NCBI GenBank assembly: GCA_021648365.1
Contig: JAKISY010000095.1
Location: 1 to 18,160 of the forward strand
Direction: 5' to 3'
Origin: Verrucomicrobiales bacterium
GTDB lineage: Bacteria > Verrucomicrobiota > Verrucomicrobiia > Verrucomicrobiales > DEV007
Length of the DNA stretch: 18,160 nt
A model generated the notes under the pieces. The model did no database searches and was not told where the DNA came from. It saw nothing but the letters and a program-made list of their open reading frames with translations. Every line of letters begins with the position of its first letter. Position 1 is the first letter of the stretch. Position numbers and translations under genes: made by a program. Positions 14,672 to 18,160 of this stretch are shown in pieces.

Positions 14672-14878
14672 ATGCTTGCCATTCGTTTAAAACCCGCGCT
14701 TGAGCAACGGCTTGACCGCCTCGCCAAGAAAACCGGACGCACCAAGACATTCTACGCCCGCGAAGCCATCGAGGAGCACCTTGAGGACTTGGAGGACTAT
14801 TACCTTGCCCTGGAAGTGCTACAAAACCCAGGACGCATCTACACCGCCGAAGAAGCCAAGCGTGAACTAGGACTGTGA
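14672..14878 (+). CDS. RelB-type ribbon-helix-helix antitoxin
   Basis: 68 residues from the ATG at 14672. The N-terminal strand MLAIRLKPALEQRLDRLAKK, then TGRTKTFYAREAIEEHLEDL, is the ribbon-helix-helix DNA-binding fold of RelB/CopG-like antitoxins. The C-terminal YYLALEVLQNPGRIYTAEEA segment is the usual toxin-wrapping part. It neutralises the RelE-like toxin and should repress the operon through the palindrome at 14638-14653. Its stop overlaps the toxin GTG by four bases (GTGA). The same frame is open upstream into the truncated IS110 gene. I chose the internal ATG because the promoter, operator and family length all fit it, so automated annotation may show a 470-residue fusion instead. GC is higher than in the transposase part, consistent with a separate origin. 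Confidence 0.88.
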   Translation: MLAIRLKPALEQRLDRLAKKTGRTKTFYAREAIEEHLEDLEDYYLALEVLQNPGRIYTAEEAKRELGL

Positions 14879-15141
14879 ACTGGGACTATGAGATCACTGC
14901 CAAGGCCTTGAAGCAACTACGCAAGCTGGGACCGGAGGCCAGTCGGCGTATCCTGGCCTTCCTCGACTCGCGCATTGCCGAGACAGAGGATCCGCGCCAA
15001 TTCGGCAAATGCCTCACCGGCTCTCTCGCCGAGTTCTGGCGTTACCGAGTCGAGGACTACCGCATCATCTGCAAACTCGAAGAAGACAAGCTCGTGGTGT
15101 TGGTGGTGCGCATCGGCAACCGCCGCGACATTTATGATTGA
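14875..15141 (+). CDS. RelE/ParE-superfamily toxin
   Basis: 88 residues from a GTG that overlaps the antitoxin stop, a translational-coupling arrangement. AGGA lies just upstream of the start. The sequence follows the RelE pattern throughout: WDYEITAKALKQLRKLGPEA, RRILAFLDSRI, DPRQFGKCLTGSLAEFWRYR, EDYRIICKLEEDKLVVLVVR and GNRRDIYD. In this family the basic and Tyr residues of WRYRVEDYRI and the C-terminal RR.IY form the mRNA-cleaving site at the ribosomal A site. All these elements are present, so the toxin looks intact. Close relatives that bind gyrase (ParE) share the fold, but the WRYRVEDYRI and RRDIYD pattern favours RelE. It is co-transcribed with, and controlled by, the antitoxin. Confidence 0.9.
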   Translation: MNWDYEITAKALKQLRKLGPEASRRILAFLDSRIAETEDPRQFGKCLTGSLAEFWRYRVEDYRIICKLEEDKLVVLVVRIGNRRDIYD

Positions 15142-15159
15142 CCCTCGCCCTCATTTCGC

Positions 15160-15435
15160 GTGCGGGTGCGTCCTCGCGTGGACCTCCTTCAACTGCATGA
15201 TGCTCACCTCGGTGTAACACGTAGCACTACGATCGTAGCGGAAACAATCACCGATGATAAAGTGGAAATTTTCTCAAAATCCTACGACGGTAATGGTGGA
15301 CAAAAACCCAATGTCAAAGTGGTGCGTAACACTTTGGTGTTGGAATATGCCCCATTAGTCAAGATTTGTTGCCTGACCCCGGGCAAAGTTCAGTGGCAGC
15401 CCTCAGCCATCGACTACCCAAAATGCCAAGAATAA
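15160..15435 (+). other. Weak ORF between toxin and converging genes; possible gene remnant
   Basis: A GTG-initiated frame of 91 codons. The part from TRSTTIVAETITDDKVEIFS through SYDGNGGQKPNVKVVRNT looks protein-like: alternating beta-type strands, and a YDGNG turn as seen in RHS/YD-repeat or other beta-rich surface proteins. The first 20 and last 30 codons do not. No ribosome site or promoter is seen. It may be a fragment of a larger beta-rich protein left by rearrangement, or a chance ORF. Confidence 0.2.
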
Positions 15436-15486
15436 AAAACCAAGCCAAAAAAAGAGAAAGGGGAAATATGATGTTTTCTATTTAAA

Positions 15487-15502
15487 CCTATCATAAGATA
15501 GG
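15487..15502 (-). terminator. Small hairpin 38 bases past the immunity-like gene; weak terminator candidate
   Basis: CCTATC (15487-15492) and GATAGG (15497-15502) form a perfect 6-bp stem with loop ATAA. Read on the minus strand, it follows the stop of the small membrane protein and is followed by the weakly T-rich GTTTAAATAG. The stem is short and the T-tract broken, so termination is uncertain. Confidence 0.3.
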
Positions 15503-15540
15503 CGATTAAATCATTTGCCTGCAAGCACTTATGAAGTTTG

Positions 15541-15867
15541 TCAAATGTTGTCACCGCTTTCAAAATTGGGGATAGTTGGGGGAGGTCCTGGCACCGTCAC
15601 CGTGAAATGCGCAACCATAGCACTTGTTCCCATAATCGCAGAAACAACCATCGAAGGGATTAATTGTTTTCTTCCTCTTGGGTATTCCTCCGAAAACATA
15701 ATCGCATGCAATGATTTATTTACCATACCCAACGTGAAAACAACAAAATAAATAATGCAAAGAGTCCCTATAATTAAATATTCGACTTCTCTCAACAGGG
15801 TCATTGAACATAATGCAACTGAAGCAAAAAGTATAGATGATAATGTAATAAATTTATTTCTAAACAT
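15541..15867 (-). CDS. Small three-helix membrane protein, immunity-like by position
   Basis: 108 residues from ATG. Three hydrophobic segments lie at about residues 7-26 (TLSSILFASVALCSMTLL), 31-50 (LIIGTLCIIYFVVFTLGMV) and 69-90 (QLIPSMVVSAIMGTSAMVAH). A short Pro-rich tail follows (VTVPGPPPTIPNF). There is no signal-peptidase site and no known motif. It starts 11 bases after the end of the preceding frame (stop at 15879-15881), in the same direction, as in toxin-immunity pairs where a small integral membrane protein protects against the toxin domain encoded just upstream. I do not recognise a family; the immunity role is inferred only from order, size and topology. Codon use is AT-rich like its upstream neighbour and unlike the operon at 1-12505. 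Confidence 0.55.
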   Translation of the reverse strand: MFRNKFITLSSILFASVALCSMTLLREVEYLIIGTLCIIYFVVFTLGMVNKSLHAIMFSEEYPRGRKQLIPSMVVSAIMGTSAMVAHFTVTVPGPPPTIPNFESGDNI

Positions 15868-15878
15868 TCTAGTTATTT

Positions 15879-16630
15879 TTAGTTTACATCTCCGTATTTT
15901 TCAAGCTCTATTCTGACCCGTTCTCTTGCGGCATTATACCCTTCTTCATCTCCATTCTGCTTCGCCTCCAAAGCTTTTCTCGTTTCACGAATTACAACAT
16001 GCGGCTTTGCTTTTCTCTTTATGAACTGCCACGCAGCCTCCCTCCTACTAACATGCATTTCTTTCCACGATTTAGGTTGAGCGCATTCGCAGCAAGCCCT
16101 TCTGCTACATCAACAGCGTTCATAATGTCGTGAATCTGAGTTCCAGCACGCCATACGCCAAATCCAACTCCAAGTTGCGACCAAACAAACGGTTGCAATA
16201 TAAATTCCTCATACACTCCGCTATAAACATCAGAAGTCCAAGTCGCCATACCAGCAGCAGCTACAGCAATATCATTACGTTTCCCCACTTGACTTAAAGC
16301 TAATTGGTTCAACTCATTGATAACAGGCGGAAGGTAAAAATCAGCGTAAGATGCAGACGCTTTAGCCGAAAGAGTTCCAAATACAACCCTAAGTAAAAAG
16401 GTAGTGAATATTTTCTCTCCACCTACAAATACTGTAGGAGTAACTAGCTTCAATAGAAATCGTCCTAACCCTACAGCAATATTTGTCGCCGCTGCTTGAG
16501 CAGTGAAGTCCCCCCCATCTTTGAACACCAAAGAGCTTAAGTTAAGGTGTGAATCTTGAGCCTGTCCGAGACGAGTTCTGTTTCTTTTTATGTTGCTCTC
16601 AAGTTGATCTATAGCACACGGTTGACTCAA
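15879..16630 (-). pseudogene. Frameshifted, 5'-truncated protein, possible polymorphic-toxin C-terminus
   Basis: Two frames join into one product. The first runs from a TTG at 16628-16630 to 16019 and is helical and partly hydrophobic (TNIAVGLGRFLLKLVTPTVF, ALSQVGKRNDIAVAAAGMAT, FVWSQLGVGFGVWRAG). The second, one base back, is open from about 16066 to a TAA at 15879-15881. From the ATG at 16058 it is 59 codons (HVSRREAAWQFIKRK and KPHVVIRETRKALEAKQN, then ARERVRIELEKYGDV), charged and clearly protein-like. A one-base change near 16056-16066 (GGAAAGAAATG) would fuse NALNLNRG to KEMHVSRREAAW. The charged basic tail after a glycine-rich hydrophobic region, with a small membrane protein just downstream, suggests a toxin domain. 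I cannot name the toxin family. The first codons lie in the hairpin at 16628-16707, so the real N-terminus is lost. The second part could also be a separate small gene. Confidence 0.4.
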
Positions 16631-16707
16631 AATCCAGTTCCTCCTGAGCCCCCCCTTAAAATAGTCCGCGAAGCGGCTTTTGGGGGCTCAGGGGGAACTG
16701 GATTTTG
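16628..16707. repeat. 80-base near-perfect hairpin element
   Basis: The 26-base arms 16628-16653 (CAAAATCCAGTTCC then TCCTGAGCCCCC) and 16682-16707 (its reverse complement) pair with only one T/C difference at 16642. The loop holds a second stem: AAAA 16658-16661 with TTTT 16678-16681, and CCGC 16666-16669 with GCGG 16673-16676 around GAA. It sits exactly between the truncated gene at 15879-16630 and the IS3 end. The size and folding are those of a palindromic mobile repeat (REP/MITE-like) or a very strong bidirectional terminator; there is no T-run beside the stem. Confidence 0.8.
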
Positions 16708-16735
16708 GCGCCAGGCGCTACACCGGAAAAAACTA

Positions 16736-17701
16736 TCAGATGATCACTTTTTCCCCTTTAGGTTTTGCATGATCCCAAAAGCTTTTTATCTCTTTTAGAT
16801 CTGCCCAATCAGCTTCTTGGGCACCATGCAATTCTGGCTTATGATAACAGTCATGTGGCACTTGTTTGTTCAAACTTGTGTGTGGCCGTTGATTATTATA
16901 GAAATTAAACCAATCTTGAGTTCCTTGATGCAAATCAGCTACGAACTCATACTCTTTCAAGTAAATATCCTCCGTTTTGTAGCTTCTCCATAATCGCTCA
17001 ATGAAGATGTTGTCCAAATAGCTACCTCTTCCGTCCATGCTACACGCCACCGCCATTACTCGCAATGCCTCAATGAACGAGTCTGAGGTAAACTGCGAGC
17101 CTTGATCCGTGTTAAAAATCAACGGTGTCGTCCCAGCATAATCCACTGCTGCATGCAATGCTTCAAGACAAAAACTCACATCCATAGTGTTACTCAAGCG
17201 CCAACTTAACACGCTACGACTCCACCAATCCATGACTGCCACGAGATACATATATCCCTCAGCCATAGGTATATACGTGATATCCGTTGACCACACTTGA
17301 TTAGGTCCAGTGAGCTTTCTATTGCGTAAAAGGTAGGAATATATAGCATGCCGCTTCCCTTTTCCCCGACGACTCGTGTGCGGCCCAGGAGCAAGCGACC
17401 TTATACCCATTATACGCATAAGGCGGCGGATCCTTTTAGGGTTCACTTTGTATCCCTTCAGCAGCAATGTATCAGTCATCATGCCTACCCCGAAAGCTGG
17501 ATGATCGAGATAAAGCGCATCCATAATCCGCATCAATTTGAGGTTAAAAGCACTTTCGCCTTGAGGTGTATAATAAAAAGCCCGACGACTGATGCCCAGT
17601 AGCTCACATTGACGTTTAATACCAATATCAGCTATGTTGCATTCAATCGCCGAGCGTTTTTGAGTTACAGTCCCAAATTTTTCGTTTTTTTTTGCAACCA
17701 C
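16736..17701 (-). CDS. IS3-family transposase OrfB (DDE integrase)
   Basis: 321 residues as an isolated frame. It has an HTH_21-type region at about 44-103 (AFYYTPQGES, HPAFGVGMMTDTLLLKGYKV and PKRIRRLMRIMGI), then the rve integrase core. Catalytic residues are D140 in VWSTDITYIP, D199 in FNTDQGSQF and E235 in DNIFIERLWRSYKTE, with the family's NQRPHTSLN near the end. All three acidic residues are present with no internal stop, so the transposase looks functional. It overlaps orfA by 37 bases in the -1 frame. The active product is expected to be the OrfAB fusion made by frameshifting at the A9 run. The ATG at 17701 may be unused or may yield a free OrfB. The gene is convergent with no neighbour and reads towards the hairpin at 16628-16707. 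Confidence 0.93.
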   Translation of the reverse strand: MVAKKNEKFGTVTQKRSAIECNIADIGIKRQCELLGISRRAFYYTPQGESAFNLKLMRIMDALYLDHPAFGVGMMTDTLLLKGYKVNPKRIRRLMRIMGIRSLAPGPHTSRRGKGKRHAIYSYLLRNRKLTGPNQVWSTDITYIPMAEGYMYLVAVMDWWSRSVLSWRLSNTMDVSFCLEALHAAVDYAGTTPLIFNTDQGSQFTSDSFIEALRVMAVACSMDGRGSYLDNIFIERLWRSYKTEDIYLKEYEFVADLHQGTQDWFNFYNNQRPHTSLNKQVPHDCYHKPELHGAQEADWADLKEIKSFWDHAKPKGEKVII

Positions 17702-17958
17702 TCCAGTTCAACGGTCAACTGACCGATTTTTCCGTATAGCTGCTCAATGACCTCATCTCGATCATCTGAAGAGTCCCCTGGTTTTTCAAAGACTTGAGGA
17801 ATCCTATCCTGCAACTCCTTTTTCCATTGAGAAACCTGATTGGGATGCAGCTTATTTTCACTAGCGATTGCGTTTACTGTTTTAAGCCCATGAAGAGCCT
17901 GAAGTCCCACTTTTGCTTTAAATGCAGGACTGAATTTACGTCGTTTTTTTGTTGCCAT
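17665..17958 (-). CDS. IS3-family OrfA (HTH_Tnp_1/Transposase_8)
   Basis: 97 residues from ATG. The KKRRKFSPAFKAKVGLQALH start, then TVNAIASENKLHPNQVSQWK, is the IS3 OrfA helix-turn-helix (residues about 5-52) that binds the terminal repeats. A leucine-zipper-like helix at about 69-90 (VIEQLYGKIGQLTVELEWLQ) mediates multimerisation. The last codons contain the A9 slippery run, where ribosomes can move back one base into orfB. Without frameshifting the product ends KKTKNLGL and acts as a transposition regulator in this family. No Shine-Dalgarno is seen before the ATG, only an A-rich stretch. Confidence 0.92.
   Translation of the reverse strand: MATKKRRKFSPAFKAKVGLQALHGLKTVNAIASENKLHPNQVSQWKKELQDRIPQVFEKPGDSSDDRDEVIEQLYGKIGQLTVELEWLQKKTKNLGL
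17686..17694 (-). promoter_or_regulatory. Programmed -1 frameshift site (A9) of the IS3 element
   Basis: On the coding strand, nine A follow TTGC. The orfA frame reads CAA AAA AAA ACG and the orfB frame GCA AAA AAA AAC, one base back. This is the standard slippery arrangement for making the IS3 OrfAB transposase, and it lies inside the 37-base orfA/orfB overlap. Confidence 0.85.
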
Positions 17959-18160
17959 TTTTTTGTGTATTTAAGTCTTTTCCAGACTGAAAACACACCT
18001 TAACGTGGTGTAACAATTTTGGGGAGTACATCACAACGGGGGGAAGCAAAATAGTTAAGCTTGAATGTAGTTCCGTTTTTGGGAATACTTATTTATGTCT
18101 TTAAATCAACATAGGGTTGCGCCTCCCCCTTTACCTAAATCTAAAAATAATAATATTGTA

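Larger units (their letters stand above)
16716..18015 (-). mobile_element. IS3-family insertion sequence, about 1.3 kb
   Basis: The element contains both IS3 genes in the usual overlapping order. Read inward, its ends are TGTTACACC at the orfA side (18015-18007) and CGCTACACC at the orfB side (16716-16724), sharing GnTACACC. The ends start with TG on one side only, so the right boundary may be altered or slightly misplaced. I find no 3-4 bp target duplication at these exact ends. ATTTTGG occurs on both outer flanks (16702-16708 and 18016-18022) and might mark the target. A small hairpin (17974-17988) lies between the end and orfA. Length and gene content are those of an intact copy. Confidence 0.75.

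Noticed and set aside
16556..16798. Plus-strand 80-codon ORF across the hairpin and IS end
   Set aside because: It spans an inverted repeat, the IS boundary and antisense of orfB; no plausible protein.

Overview
The window is chromosomal DNA from a Gram-negative bacterium, most likely of the Planctomycetes-Verrucomicrobia-Chlamydiae group, and I would guess Verrucomicrobiota. This is inferred from gene order (MoxR ATPase, DUF58, BatA-like VWA protein, VWA/glutamine-amidotransferase-like protein, very long DUF4175 protein, secreted prenyltransferase/squalene-oxidase-repeat protein), moderate GC, and the lack of Shine-Dalgarno sites in the operon. No rRNA or other phylogenetic marker is present, so the assignment stays tentative.

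Region 1 (1-12505, minus strand) is one tightly packed six-gene operon read from 12505 down past the left edge. A soluble MoxR AAA+ ATPase is followed by a DUF58 protein with a VWA-like fold, two large membrane-anchored VWA proteins, a 1276-residue DUF4175 protein with three membrane segments and about 650 residues of Q/A/K-rich coiled coil, and the start of a signal-peptide-bearing repeat protein. By analogy with MoxR/Bat systems, the ATPase probably remodels or matures an envelope complex built from the VWA proteins, but the substrate is unknown. Unusual parts are a PA14 domain inside the BatA-like protein and a helical insert of about 175 residues inside the VWA domain of the next protein. 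A promoter with an extended -10 (12562-12591) lies in front of moxR, next to an 11-bp inverted repeat (12591-12601 / 12624-12634).

Region 2 (12506-15540) is accessory. It holds a small unrecognised ORF, a stretch of about 380 bases without a recognised gene but with several nested inverted repeats (possible structured RNA), a strong hairpin, a truncated IS110-family transposase, and an intact RelB/RelE-type toxin-antitoxin pair. The pair has its own promoter, an operator-like 16-bp palindrome, and a predicted leaderless start. The antitoxin gene is in frame with the broken transposase.

Region 3 (15541-18160, minus strand, visibly more AT-rich) holds the remains of what looks like a toxin C-terminus followed by a small membrane (immunity-like) protein, cut off at its 5' side by a large 80-base hairpin. 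A complete-looking IS3-family insertion sequence follows, with orfA, orfB and an A9 frameshift site. The last 145 bases (18016-18160) hold nothing I can recognise.
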